From the NCBI GenBank assembly GCA_016745315.1, contig CP066886.1, forward strand, positions 1,829,501 through 1,893,500: a stretch of 64,000 nucleotides of DNA, read 5' to 3'. Origin of the DNA: Arthrospira sp. PCC 9108 (lineage in GTDB: Bacteria; Cyanobacteriota; Cyanobacteriia; Cyanobacteriales; Microcoleaceae). Positions within the stretch are counted from its first letter, which is position 1; each line of letters begins with the position of its first letter. The notes beneath the pieces were generated by a model, which saw only the letters and a program-made list of their open reading frames with translations, was not told the origin of the DNA and searched no databases. Shown here in pieces: positions 48,160 to 57,128 of the stretch. The position numbers and the translations under genes are program-made.

Positions 48160-48251
48160 AAAAATACATAGACACCCCCTGCAGTTAGAAACCATAGGGG
48201 CCATTTAAGTTATTGGGTTAGCTGTTAGCTGTTAGCTGTTAGGGTTTACGC
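48160..48251. repeat. Left terminal inverted repeat, inner part
   Basis: After the intron the left repeat resumes (GACACCCC, AGAAACCATAGGGG, CCATTTAAGTTATTGGG), matching the complement of 62595-62690. It includes three AGCTGTT heptamers and ends at GTTAGGGTTTACGC, which also encodes the stop of the adjacent leftward frame. Confidence 0.88.
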
Positions 48252-48839
48252 TTGTTTAGGGTTACACCGATAAAACATAGCTATAGCAGCTTGTTGAATC
48301 TTTTCGTTGGTAGTCTGGTCAGATTTTCCGATATAGATGTGATGGTTGATTTTACCGTCCCAGCCCTTCAGGTTCCAGTACGCGAAATTGTTGATAGATG
48401 TTTTTTTGCAAGCCGTAAACCTTTTGCCGTTTAACTCAACAGAGAATGACTTGTTTTTTCTCAGGTAGTCAAACCATTCGGGTGTATCTAGTTCTACACA
48501 AGTTCCACCGGGCCCTGTAGAAAATTGCTGAAATTTCCAGTATGTAGGCTGATTACTGGTAATAACTTAGGCATTGAAGTCACCCCCCATAAAGATATCG
48601 CTACTGTAACCATTGCCACTAAAGTCGGACATAAATGATACTGGTTCAATAACTGTCTCTTGAGACGATACCCATTTTTTCTATACCGTCATAAAATCAA
48701 CAGCGGCGTTATGAGCTATTTCGGCTAATTTCACCCTGGTATCTTGGTTAGCGTAGGGGATATCTCGTGACATAATTTGGGCGTAAATATCACGTGCTAA
48801 TTCCGCGATAACCATTAAGCTTGCTTGTTCTTAGTTCAT
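48246..48839 (-). pseudogene. Unknown protein, one frame with three internal stops
   Basis: 198 codons in one frame from ATG 48839 to TAA 48246, broken by TAA 48831, TAG 48681 and TAA 48567 but by no frameshift. Residues around the stops (MN_EQASLM, DFMTV_KKWV, GGDFNA_VITSN) would all take glutamine. The C-terminal part (FSVELNGKRFTACKK...AYWNLKGWDGK...HIYIGKSDQTT) resembles a short module found in many cyanobacterial mobile-element proteins. Function unknown. Confidence 0.7.
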
Positions 48840-48849
48840 GGTTTTGTGT

Positions 48850-48872
48850 TGCGATACGTTCAGGCATGAAAT
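48850..48872 (+). other. 23-base copy of the group II intron 5' end
   Basis: TGCGATACGTTCAGGCATGA and the next three bases are identical to 45524-45546, then similarity stops. Too long for chance. It could be an abortive intron insertion, a relic, or an intron 5' end captured next to the gene start at 48839. Confidence 0.7.
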
Positions 48873-48896
48873 CTTACTTGAGGATTTATGGCATGA

Positions 48897-49142
48897 TTAA
48901 AACTCATCGTCATTTTCTTCTTCGTATTGCTTGATTTTTTAGTCCAACAATTAATTGATTGCTGTAATCAAGGAATTGTGCATAACCAGAAAAGTGCTTT
49001 CAAGCTCCAACAGACGACATTCATCAAATTGTGTAGGACAATCGGCAAGTTCTACAGCGTCCAATATAGAGACTAGCTTGCTGCTTAACCTATCACTAAG
49101 ATAGGTATTTGGGTTAAGTAGTTTACCCAAGTCAATTGTCAT
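48897..49142 (-). pseudogene. Small acidic-tailed protein, two in-frame TAA
   Basis: 82 codons from ATG 49142 (MTIDLGKLLNPNTYLSD). The frame meets TAA after LITAIN, then LLD, another TAA, then KIKQYEEENDDEF and a final TAA at 48897. With glutamine at both internal stops the end reads as one helix plus an acidic tail. The AGGATAAAACC leader gives a moderate ribosome-binding site. No family recognised. Confidence 0.6.
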
Positions 49143-49199
49143 GGTTTTATCCTATTAGTGTGTTGTTTGCCGTAGTTTACCGTCATCGCGGACGGGTAT

Positions 49200-49409
49200 T
49201 TACTGGACTTTATCTATTAAGTGCTTTGTGTAATTCAGTTCCTTAATCAGCAATTGCTTTTTAAGTTCAGTAATGGTTAATTCTTTTTCGCAATCATCTA
49301 GTATTGACTTTAATGTTGCCAAACCATCTTCTTTATTAATGTTGTAAACTAAACTGTCTACCATAGTATTAAACTTCACAAACATCTGATTGTTGATATC
49401 TGCCATCAT
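49200..49409 (-). CDS. Small helical protein, 69 residues, unknown
   Basis: ATG 49409 (or the next ATG) follows AGGAGAATAAC, a strong ribosome-binding site. The chain is helical and charged (LKSILDDCEKELTITELKKQ), possibly a coiled coil. Intact. No recognised family. Confidence 0.6.
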   Translation of the reverse strand: MMADINNQMFVKFNTMVDSLVYNINKEDGLATLKSILDDCEKELTITELKKQLLIKELNYTKHLIDKVQ

Positions 49410-49445
49410 TGTGTTATTCTCCTAGGTCAATGAACTAATTGGAAG

Positions 49446-50024
49446 TCAAATGATTTGCTTCCACAGGTTTTTACCGTTGACATTAATCATGTGATATCCT
49501 CTGTTTTTCATGAAATTGGTTAATTCATTAACAGTAACCCTTGAATCTAAATAACCATCATTTTTGGCTTTTTCTATGGCCATCTTCAGAGTCTTAGGAT
49601 CAATGTCTGTAACTGGTTCGATTAATTCAGGAAAACCTGCTTTTGTGGCTTGCTTATTTTGCTTAGTTTTGCTCTCAATACTTGGAGCGATAAAATGGTC
49701 TAAGAATTGTTCTGTTCCGCTAGATACTGCGAATATTTTGGTTTCTGCTAATTCCCAGTAACGGTTAAATGCTTTGATTTAATTATCTATTGATGTTTTG
49801 TATATCATTGAATGAGTAGCAATTACATCAATGGATAATCTGTAGTTAGCTATATCTTGTTTCCTTTTTTGTAGTCCTCTTTTGGTTTTAGCGTAATTAG
49901 TGCAATTATTCATATCTCTCCAAAACATTTCTAAGCGAGATGATATATTACCAAGATTTATATCCTCAATATCCGAAAGTTCTGACAATTCAAATTGATT
50001 CCCCGCAGATTCTTAACTTGTCAT
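49446..50024 (-). pseudogene. Unknown protein, start codon coupled to ATPase stop, two in-frame TAA
   Basis: 193 codons in one frame. ATG 50024 overlaps the ATPase stop as ATGA, which fixes the start by translational coupling. The fourth codon is TAA (MTS_ESAGNQFELSEL) and another TAA follows TSIDN before IKAFNRYWELAETKIF. Both positions suit glutamine. C-terminus VNELTNFMKNRGYHMINVNG. No domain recognised. Confidence 0.7.
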
Positions 50025-50655
50025 TGATTGTCTCTTTTAAACCACATAGTAAACATCCTTATTTTAAGTTCGTTAAGTTCCCAAAACGTCCATAAAGGAT
50101 GTATTGAGTTAATTACTTTTAAAGCGAAAGCATTAAAAATCATGTTGTGACCGGGTGTTTGGCTGCTAATTGTTATTCGACTATTTTTCCTGTTTAAGAC
50201 TTTAAACAGTGAAAGCATATTTTCATTTTCAATTAATAAATTGGGGGGTGATATCCTCCCAAACCAATAAAAAATTACGTTCAAACTCCCTTTGTAACGG
50301 GTCGTAATATCAATATCTTTCTGGCTGTATCTTGCTTGTTTCTCAGTGAAGCAAATGTGCTGTTAGCTAACACTGTGTCGGTGCGATACAGTGAAGCCGC
50401 AATAGTAGCTATCTGGCTTTTACCCGTTCCACTAGACCCCCAAAGAAACAGACACCCAGCGGTTGACATTAGCGTAACAGGTGAGCAAATAAAGCTAGTA
50501 ATAATTGGGAATTGAACATCCGGATAGGGTAGGATAGCACAAGCCCTACATATTGACTCAACTTGTGTCCCTAATGTACCGTCAACAATTATTTCCTCTA
50601 ACTCATCTGCCATTGAATCGCGTATTAGTCTATAATCAACATAGTCCTCAGACAT
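50021..50655 (-). pseudogene. P-loop ATPase, possibly FtsK/HerA packaging type, frameshifted
   Basis: About 210 residues in three frames. N-terminal segment has Walker A LFLWGSSGTGKSQIAT. After a shift near 50310, YDPLQREFERNFLLVWEDI holds a Walker B-like hydrophobic strand plus acidic pair. After a second shift in a six-C run (~50250), SRITISSQTPG and HPLWTFWEL follow; a polar Ser-Gln strand after Walker B is typical of FtsK/HerA ATPases. Size matches small viral packaging ATPases (~200-230 residues). The assignment to packaging is inference; a plasmid helicase-loader type is possible. Confidence 0.65.
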
Positions 50656-50730
50656 GGTAGTAACCTCTTAGTGTGTTGGCTTGCTGTCTGGTAGTTATCC
50701 CGCCAATATTGGGGGGATATTTTATGTTAA

Positions 50731-51132
50731 TTAGCTGAGTTTCATCAGCTCAATTAACGCGATTAGGGTATCAGGGTCTAATTTTTGAACCTTGTTGTAT
50801 AAGCTGTCAAAATCATGTTCATAGTCAAGGATTTTAGCAGTAAAATATACTCGTTATTCCCAGGTTTTGGATTTGGGTTTACCACCAAAGCCACCATTTT
50901 TTTTGCCAGACTTTAACTCAACAAAATCAATGGCTTCTTGTAGAGTGTAGCCAGAAATAGTAGATTCAAAGGTATCTAACGCTGTACTGTATTCAAGAAT
51001 AAATTCCGCTAAATCGTGCTTATTCTTGGCTGAATCAAAATCATTTGAATCAGTGGTATTATCTAATTCAAGGAGTCGCTCGGCTACCCGTGTGGCTGAT
51101 TGTCCTAGATTTACAGTTCCGGTAAACATCAT
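50731..51132 (-). pseudogene. Unknown protein with one in-frame TAA
   Basis: 134 codons from ATG 51132 (MMFTGTVNLGQSATRVAERL) to TAA 50731 with an internal TAA at 50854 after KPKSKTWE; the frame continues RVYFTAKILDYEHDFDSLYN...LIELMKLS. Upstream the frame stays open over TSVELALLHLVEGDKLLTNG to ~51225 without ATG, so the true start may be a lost GTG (now GTA). No family recognised. Confidence 0.65.
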
Positions 51133-51185
51133 CGTGCCGTTAGTTAGCAGCTTGTCACCTTCGACTAGGTGAAGTAGTGCTAATT

Positions 51186-51467
51186 CTACTGAGGTTGGCT
51201 TGTACTTCCGTTTTTCCCTTGATACTCGCTTGAATATTCTTCAATGCAGAAACGTACAGCAATTAATTGTTCCTCAAATTTCCAGCTTCTGTCATTAAAG
51301 TTCTGAAAATCACCGCTTAATCCGACACCAACGAGCCATAGGTGAGGTTGCTGTACGAGAAACATAGCGCTAGTAATTTCCAGGAATGTGCCTGATTCTC
51401 CAGATTTAACTGCACTACAAAACGCGAATTTATCGTCATCTCTTTTACCGTAATATCCAATACTCAT
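51186..51467 (-). CDS. Unknown phage-like protein, 93 residues
   Basis: ATG 51467 after AAGGAAGAG. MSIGYYGKRDDDKFAFCSAV, then a mixed alpha/beta pattern. Intact, though its 3' end overlaps the upstream extension of the next gene. I recognise no domain. Confidence 0.55.
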   Translation of the reverse strand: MSIGYYGKRDDDKFAFCSAVKSGESGTFLEITSAMFLVQQPHLWLVGVGLSGDFQNFNDRSWKFEEQLIAVRFCIEEYSSEYQGKNGSTSQPQ

Positions 51468-51483
51468 GATTACTCTTCCTTAG

Positions 51484-51825
51484 TTAATTGTTGATTGTTG
51501 ATTGTGTTAGGTGATTTGATTCTGGCTGCAATTTGGCGACAACCATACCAAAACATTGGATTACCTTACCGGATAGCTGAACTCTAAACTGTGATTGTTT
51601 AGTTAGCTTAATAATTGCAGAGCCTTGATAATCACCACGTGGTCTGTAACTACCCATTACCTGATAGGTAATATTCTTGACTTCAGGTGTTTTGTGTTCC
51701 TCAATATGTGTCAAGACTTGATAAGCCACAATGATTGTATTTTGGTCAAATTTATGGGGGTTATAATGGCTTTGCACAAGTTCACCATTGAGGCTAAATA
51801 TGCCTTTATAGTGTAGATTTATCAC
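51484..51825 (-). CDS. Unknown protein, 113 residues
   Basis: GTG 51825 preceded by AGGAGAACAG. Beta-rich pattern (FSLNGELVQSHYNPHKF; YQGSAIIKLTKQSQFRVQLS). Intact; stop lies within the ribosome-binding region of the next gene, as expected for a compact operon. No family recognised. Confidence 0.58.
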   Translation of the reverse strand: MINLHYKGIFSLNGELVQSHYNPHKFDQNTIIVAYQVLTHIEEHKTPEVKNITYQVMGSYRPRGDYQGSAIIKLTKQSQFRVQLSGKVIQCFGMVVAKLQPESNHLTQSTINN

Positions 51826-51851
51826 GGTTGCTGTTCTCCTATTAACTTAAA

Positions 51852-52235
51852 TTATTGTGCTTTCAGATGTCGTTGGAACTCATCGATATTCATTAAATAA
51901 ATACCTGGCCAACGATAAGACCTGTTCCGAGTGACAAACCAAATATCTTCAATCATTCCGGGATTAAGGTAATTAAGCAATTGCATCTTGAGTTTAAACT
52001 CGGTTGTTAGCGTTCCCTTTACTTCGATGTATTGGTTGAAAACTGGACTATAAAAGTCTGGCTTCCATGTAATTGACTTCCAATCATTACAGTGATCAAC
52101 CAAAGTTAATCGGGGGTGTATTGATAGGTTGTCATCATACTTTTTGAGTAGGTGATACACCTTGCTCTCTAGCGTTGATGCAAAGTAATGCCCCTCATCA
52201 TATTGTCCTTTGGCGTGATACTTGTTAATCATCAT
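51852..52235 (-). CDS. PD-(D/E)xK nuclease, phage DUF1064-like
   Basis: 127 residues. KYHAKGQYDEGHYFASTLES starts the nuclease fold; the acidic helix residue is in TLESKVY, and the catalytic pair appears in WKPDFYSPVF and QYIEVKGTL. This layout (E...PDF...EVKG) is that of DUF1064/RusA-like phage nucleases that process branched or replicating DNA. ATG 52235 follows GAGGAGGTAA. Intact, and overlaps the upstream gene. Confidence 0.75.
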   Translation of the reverse strand: MMINKYHAKGQYDEGHYFASTLESKVYHLLKKYDDNLSIHPRLTLVDHCNDWKSITWKPDFYSPVFNQYIEVKGTLTTEFKLKMQLLNYLNPGMIEDIWFVTRNRSYRWPGIYLMNIDEFQRHLKAQ

Positions 52236-52549
52236 TATTTACCTCCTCTTTATCGCCACCAGATTCAGCTTGATAAATCCTCCATTCTTCCCGGCAATAT
52301 TCAAGTGCTTTATTGAGAATTTCCTCAATTTTATCTGGGCGTAATGGGATTAATTTTTTTCATCATTTTTCCCACATAATAAGCCAGAAATTCATGGTAA
52401 AATTTAACGGCTGTTAATTGCCATTGAAGTTTTCCTCTTCCTGCATAGTTAGGAACCTTTATAGCAAACGACATTCCCATATACATCAACGGGTCAAGTT
52501 TAATATTCCTGAGATTTAACCGCACTTCTTTCCAGTGCTTTGATATCAT
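52225..52549 (-). pseudogene. Unknown protein, frameshift in an A7 run
   Basis: MISKHWKEVRLNLRNIKLDP...YYVGKMMKK, then a run of seven A (~52357) after which the adjacent frame carries LIPLRPDKIEEILNKALEYC and ends QAESGGDKEEVNND, overlapping the nuclease start. The shift could be mutation, sequencing error, or genuine slippage on A7. No family recognised. Confidence 0.6.
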
Positions 52550-52635
52550 GGTGATAGTCCTCGATGTTTGGTGTATTGGCTACCTTTTACGGGTAGCCTT
52601 TTCTATTTCCCAATTAGACTGCTGTAATTAGACTG

Positions 52636-53127
52636 TTAGGGATTAACCCTGAAGCCAGACTGAAAATGGGTCAGGGTCGGTTGATAACTCAGGGATATCC
52701 GGGCAACATGATTATCGGAGAGATTAAAAAAGTGACCCTCCAAGGCAGCGATATCGTCAGCAATAGCACCAGAAACTTTACGTGGCATCTTGACACCACC
52801 ACCAAGTTTAATCAGAGTTAGAATAGCTTTAATGCTATTCTTTAACGCGATAATCTCAGAGTAGGTTAATTCCAGATTAAAGTCCTTTTCGTCCGTTACA
52901 GATGCAAACACTAACTTTTCTTTTAATGTGTAGATAGGTGATGTTTTGGGATATGGCAGATAAGGAACTACCTGGTCAAGAAATCCGGCAAAGTTGCTGA
53001 ACCTTTTTAAGATTGCCAGATATTCACTAGGTGAGAGTCCATGTGTATCCTTGGTTTTTACGCTGTCTTTGTCAATCTGGTAAATAGCGGTATTTTGGTC
53101 TACTAATGTATTTTGGTTTTTACGCAT
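52636..53127 (-). CDS. Unknown protein, 163 residues
   Basis: ATG 53127. Intact frame MRKNQNTLVDQNTAIYQIDK...HFQSGFRVNP. Central helical region SPSEYLAILKRFSNFAGFLD and KNSIKAILTLIKLGGGVKM. It ends 86 bases before the next gene, with a short hairpin GGCTACC/GGGTAGCC between. No recognised domain; a structural or DNA-binding role would be guesswork. Confidence 0.55.
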   Translation of the reverse strand: MRKNQNTLVDQNTAIYQIDKDSVKTKDTHGLSPSEYLAILKRFSNFAGFLDQVVPYLPYPKTSPIYTLKEKLVFASVTDEKDFNLELTYSEIIALKNSIKAILTLIKLGGGVKMPRKVSGAIADDIAALEGHFFNLSDNHVARISLSYQPTLTHFQSGFRVNP

Positions 53128-53355
53128 CTGTCAGTTATTTTCAACTCATTGACAAAATCATTTTTAAAAAATACGATTGAGTTATTGAGTTGGAAATCAC
53201 TGTTTTTGATATTTTTGGTTGTTTATGATTATTATTTTTAACCTAATTAATACTTATAAATAAATCAGAAATATATAAGCCCAAAAAATAAAAGAATTAT
53301 TGACTTTATACCATAATTGTGAAATGTTTAAATTATCGCCACATACAACTCAAAC

Positions 53356-53385
53356 AAAAGACCACTATTTTTTTATATAGTGGTC
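53356..53385 (-). terminator. Hairpin terminator in the leftward operon
   Basis: GACCACTAT / ATAGTGGTC exact stem at 53360-53368 and 53377-53385. On the minus strand it is followed by TTTTGTTTG. It splits the leftward block in two, with 285 AT-rich bases (53128-53412) that could hold a second promoter. Confidence 0.7.
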
Positions 53386-53412
53386 AATTCTCTTTGTCTA
53401 CTTTTTGGCGGT

Positions 53413-54059
53413 TTATTTTTTCTTACTCTTACTGCCAGGTGACTTAACAGGAGCATTAGCAGGAAGATCACCCTGTACTTGGTTTGGTGCTTCACTTCTC
53501 TCAACAGTTAATTCACCCAGGTTAGCTAGGGCCAGCCCATCGCTGCTAGGAATTCTGAACATACTGTTATAGGTTCTTAATGATGCTGGCTTGATAGTAA
53601 AATAGTGAGCAAATACATATAACAAGCCACTAACAGAAACGATAGGAGGTGCTTTAATACTGATAAATCTCAGTATTTTTTCGCCTACCCGTGTTTGGGT
53701 GTATTTACGCCAATAGCCAGGATTAACCGGGCCTCAACAAAGAAACGAGTGTATTCAGCCTTCTTGTATGCTCTTACCCGACTGCCTTTTATGATATTAC
53801 GTCTGTTAGTATTAGGCGTGGAAGTATTCCTAACAGGTGGTGTCCAAATGGTTAAGTTCCTGACGGCCGTTGGTTCATTAGATACTGACCCTCCACTTAA
53901 AACGTGGAGTCAAAGCATAGGCATAGGTACGCCTATTTTTGAAGTTGCATCTACTGGAACTTCAACTACTAGACTACGACCTAAATGTGAGCCTTTGGCT
54001 GTGGCTAACTTTTCTACCCAGTCTTCTTTGTCTCTGTTAAATGCGTCGCTTAAAGGCAT
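53413..54059 (-). pseudogene. Unknown protein with one TGA and one frameshift
   Basis: Starts MPLSDAFNRDKEDWVEKLAT (ATG 54059). TGA at 53910 interrupts VPMPML_LHVLSGGSVS in frame. Near 53688 the frame shifts by one after NTPKH, continuing VGEKILRFISIKAPPI and VSGLLYVFAHYFTIK, a probable membrane helix. C-terminus is Pro/Ala/Lys-rich and ends SKSKKK. About 215 residues if restored. Could be a small virion or membrane protein; no homology recognised. Confidence 0.62.
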
Positions 54060-54132
54060 AATAACTCTCTTGTTCTACATGATTTAAGTCAGGGTAGGTA
54101 AAACGATGATATTAGTGCCTACCCGATATCTA

Positions 54133-54470
54133 TTAATCAACAAATAGCTCTGTAGCTATTACATCAATACTGCCGTCAGTAGGGTCTAAAACATCGTCTG
54201 TTGGAATTGACAATGAAACAGTTACGAGACCTGTAGCCATATTTCGGGTATAAGCAGTGACTACGGTTGCACCATCAGGATTATTACTTGCAGTCGATTG
54301 CATTCGTTGGGTTGGCTCAATAATTTCAAGTAATTGGTTTTCCAGTGTCGCAGCACCTAGCGTTTTCTTAGTAGCTATAATCTCACCTTGATTTTATTCA
54401 ATACCTAGACTATAGCAGTGTATTTGCTGATTGTGGCTGCTATGGTTCTTTCAACAGAAGCTACATATAT
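54133..54470 (-). pseudogene. Unknown protein, in-frame TAA and probable frameshift
   Basis: The readable frame is LGIE, TAA, NQGEIIATKKTLGAATLENQ...DGSIDVIATELFVD ending at 54133. Upstream, the adjacent frame reads VERTIAATISKYTAIV, which looks like its N-terminus, so a shift near 54400 is likely. No clear start codon remains. About 110 residues. No family recognised. Confidence 0.5.
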
Positions 54471-54606
54471 GTAGCAGCTTTTGAGTTAAACGCGACGGTA
54501 CGCTACCAATACCAACATTACGCTAACTACCAGTTTAACCATGTCTAAGTATGTTCGTAATCTCTTTCATCGTGGATGATAGTTAGTGACTGATATGACT
54601 CAATGA

Positions 54607-55095
54607 TTAGGTTGTAGTTGGGGGTTGATTTCCAGTTTTTAACTCTAACGATGTCCTCGTAGCTTTCCGTATGGCATTATCAACCCAACTAGGTTTTCTC
54701 TGGAAATGTAGAGGAATTTTGACTTGGGTTTTTCTAGGGTCTTGATACATCGCCAAGGCACTACTTTCACCTAAGTCGATTTTAGCTTGTTCAAATTTAT
54801 CAATTAATTCCCAGTTAAGTATTTTCACTTCACTGATATACATTTTGCTCTCTTTGATTCTTTTCGCATTTTCCCTACCGCCAAAACCTTTCCTTTCCTC
54901 GAAGGTAATAGGATACACGATTTTAGCGTCAGTTAAATCAACTAATTGTTTACAGATATTTTCTGCCTCATTCTTACTAAATTCATTAATAAAAAACGCA
55001 AACTTTCTACCATTATTTATAGTGCAATTAACTTTAATATTTTCTTTAGTAAATGCTGACTGGGTTGAGTAAATATCCTTTGTAACCTATCTCAT
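54607..55095 (-). pseudogene. Unknown protein, TAG at codon 3
   Basis: 163 codons in one frame. ATG 55095 overlaps the upstream stop as ATGA, so the start is well supported, yet codon 3 is TAG (MR_VTKDIYSTQSAFTKEN). The frame then runs unbroken: INEFSKNEAENICKQLVDLT, VYPITFEERKGFGG, VDNAIRKATRTSLELKTG. The first part (VNCTINNGRKFAFFIN) suggests a small alpha/beta domain. A downstream GTG near 54918 could restart translation. Unknown function. Confidence 0.65.
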
Positions 55096-56300
55096 GTAAT
55101 TTTATCCCTACTAACCGACGGTAACTCTATTTGAGTTTTTTGCAGTGTTGACTGCCTATTTTTAGTCCAATATGGAGGTTTTTCGTAGTTGTACAAAACC
55201 AAAGTTAACTGTATTTTAAGATTAGCTGACGTACTGATTTCCGGAAAATCACCTGACCCTACAAATTGCCCTATATCTCTATTTCCTAGTATTTCAGTTT
55301 GAGCCCAAGCATTAGTTACGTTTTCCGGTAAATTACGCAGGCTTGACACTAGTCTAAATCTTTATCCATTGTTTTCTATAACCGCGTTAACTAATTGTTG
55401 TTGTCTATTTTCTTCTATTCTTTGTAATGCCATATATTCATCTAAACCTTGAGCGACTAACACAATAGCCTCTTTACAGTTCTCGCTAAACTCATCCCCG
55501 AATTCCTCGGAACTGTCTTGGTTCCAAATAGTGTTAATATTTCCGTCATAGCTTTCTGGTAATTTCTCCCTAGCTTCCCTTCTCTGTTTACCGAAACTCC
55601 ATTCTTCACCTTTTTCGTCACCCCACTTTTCAATCGTTCCTTTACCAGCAGTAACCATTGAAACAATAGCCGTTGCAAGTGTTGAAGGACTTTTATCTAA
55701 AAACATTTTAACAACCCGTCTACCGTGTTTAAATAACGTCCATGCTATTGCTTTCATAGCCATGTTAAATGACTGTTTAACGTATGAACCGACAGCTGTA
55801 GATACTTCCATAAGCATTTCATGCCCCTTGCTTAATGCTACATGCATAGCGGGCGCTTTATTGAGAAATGCAAGACCTGCTACTGGTAAAACACCACATA
55901 CTAATTTCCCAGCCATATTACCTAAAAACCCAGCCGTGGTGGTTATAAATTGTCCGGCAATATTTTGGATGTTTCTATCAATATCACTATCGCTAATATT
56001 CCAATTAAAATTCCAAAAGCTGTCCCAATTAGAGGTAATAAATGTCGCTACTTTCTCAAAGCTAAAGTTAGATAAAAACTTAGTAATTCCTTCCCATAGC
56101 CAACCTCCAAAACTTTTGCCCCATTCAACAACTTTACCAGTAACTTTTGCCCATAATGTGCCAAACCAACCCATCTCTTGAGTAGATGTTCTCTGGGCTA
56201 AATTAACTTGTCTAACGCCATTCCTACCTATACTGCTACGGGTTTGACGGCTAGACAAGCTACGAGTACTCCTTAGCATTCTTGCACTTCTGGCAACCAT
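55092..56300 (-). pseudogene. Large hydrophobic protein, one in-frame TAA
   Basis: 403 codons in one frame from ATG 56300 to TGA 55092, with TAA at 55362 after NAVIENNG. Downstream of it RFRLVSSLRNLPENVTNAWA...PSVSRDKIT continues. The N-terminus is Arg/Ser-rich (MVARSARMLRSTRSLSSRQT), followed by a Trp-rich amphipathic region (GWFGTLWAKVTGKVVEWGKS), and hydrophobic helices near 120-150. Its first 312 codons are intact. It may be a membrane-associated virion protein (inference). The start overlaps the previous stop as TAATG. Confidence 0.68.
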
Positions 56301-56554
56301 TACAAAGTCCCTCTTAGTGGGTTATCGCCGTCAATCAATTCGGTTTCTATCTTGATATCAGGAAAGTCTTTTTTCAATAATTCTTGTACTTTCTTGGTTT
56401 CCTGTTCTCTGATATCGTCTTGTTTTTTCATTGAATCATATAACCGCGTTAAATCGGCTAATATGTCTTTGGCTGGGTCATTACTGTTCACCTGTAAAGT
56501 ACCTTGAGCACGTAAGCAAATATTTCTTTAATTTGATTTAATGTTGTTTGTCAT
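56300..56554 (-). pseudogene. Small coiled-coil protein, TAA at codon 9
   Basis: 85 codons. ATG 56554 overlaps the upstream stop as ATGA. The frame reads MTNNIKSN, TAA, RNICLRAQGTLQVNSNDPAK and then a charged coiled coil (LTRLYDSMKKQDDIREQETK). A restart at GTG 56491 could give a 63-residue product. Unknown function. Confidence 0.62.
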
Positions 56555-57117
56555 GTTTCTTTCGCATCCTTCTGGTTGGTAATCTTAACCTGGCTTTTAT
56601 TGGGTTCTAGTAGTTCCTCAAAATTATCAGCTTCTGGAGTAAAGGCTGTTTTAATTTTTGCGTATTTTTTCTCAGTAGCAAATTCTAAATAATCAATTAT
56701 TTTAGATACTTCACTACCAGCTTTAAAGGCTGCCGCGTGAGCCAAACCTGCTTCATATAACGCCGTTAAAACAGCGTTTTCTGTAACCTGATGAGAGATA
56801 GAAATTTCCATTACCATACCAAATATTTCAGCAATTGATTCAGCTAAGTTAGGTAATTTTATTTCGGCTTTTTCTTCTGCTTTTATCATTAGATTGACAT
56901 CATCAATCTCTACTTTAACTTCAAATTCACCCCATCTTTCATCATCGATGTCAAATCTGTACATTAGCCATTCTGGTAATGTGTTTATTCGTTGAATTAT
57001 GTTCTCTGGATTATTAGCATTAACCGTTATTTTTTCAGGCATTTCAGCCGGAAAGGATTCAGGGTCTAGCAACTCGTAAATCCTTCTAATCATTCCGCAA
57101 CAACATTCTTCGTTCAT
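56551..57117 (-). CDS. Unknown acidic protein, 188 residues
   Basis: ATG 57117. Intact. MNEECCCGMIRRIYELLDPE, then acidic and helical sequence (LAESIAEIFGMVMEISISHQ; EAGLAHAAAFKAGSEVSKII). A CCC run near the N-terminus is unusual. The stop overlaps the next start. No family recognised. Confidence 0.6.
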   Translation of the reverse strand: MNEECCCGMIRRIYELLDPESFPAEMPEKITVNANNPENIIQRINTLPEWLMYRFDIDDERWGEFEVKVEIDDVNLMIKAEEKAEIKLPNLAESIAEIFGMVMEISISHQVTENAVLTALYEAGLAHAAAFKAGSEVSKIIDYLEFATEKKYAKIKTAFTPEADNFEELLEPNKSQVKITNQKDAKET

Positions 57118-57128
57118 ATCTGGTATTG

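Noticed and set aside
53695..54087. 130-codon rightward frame in the leftward block
   Set aside because: It is the antisense shadow of the broken gene at 53413-54059, whose own frame gives more protein-like sequence and a better start.
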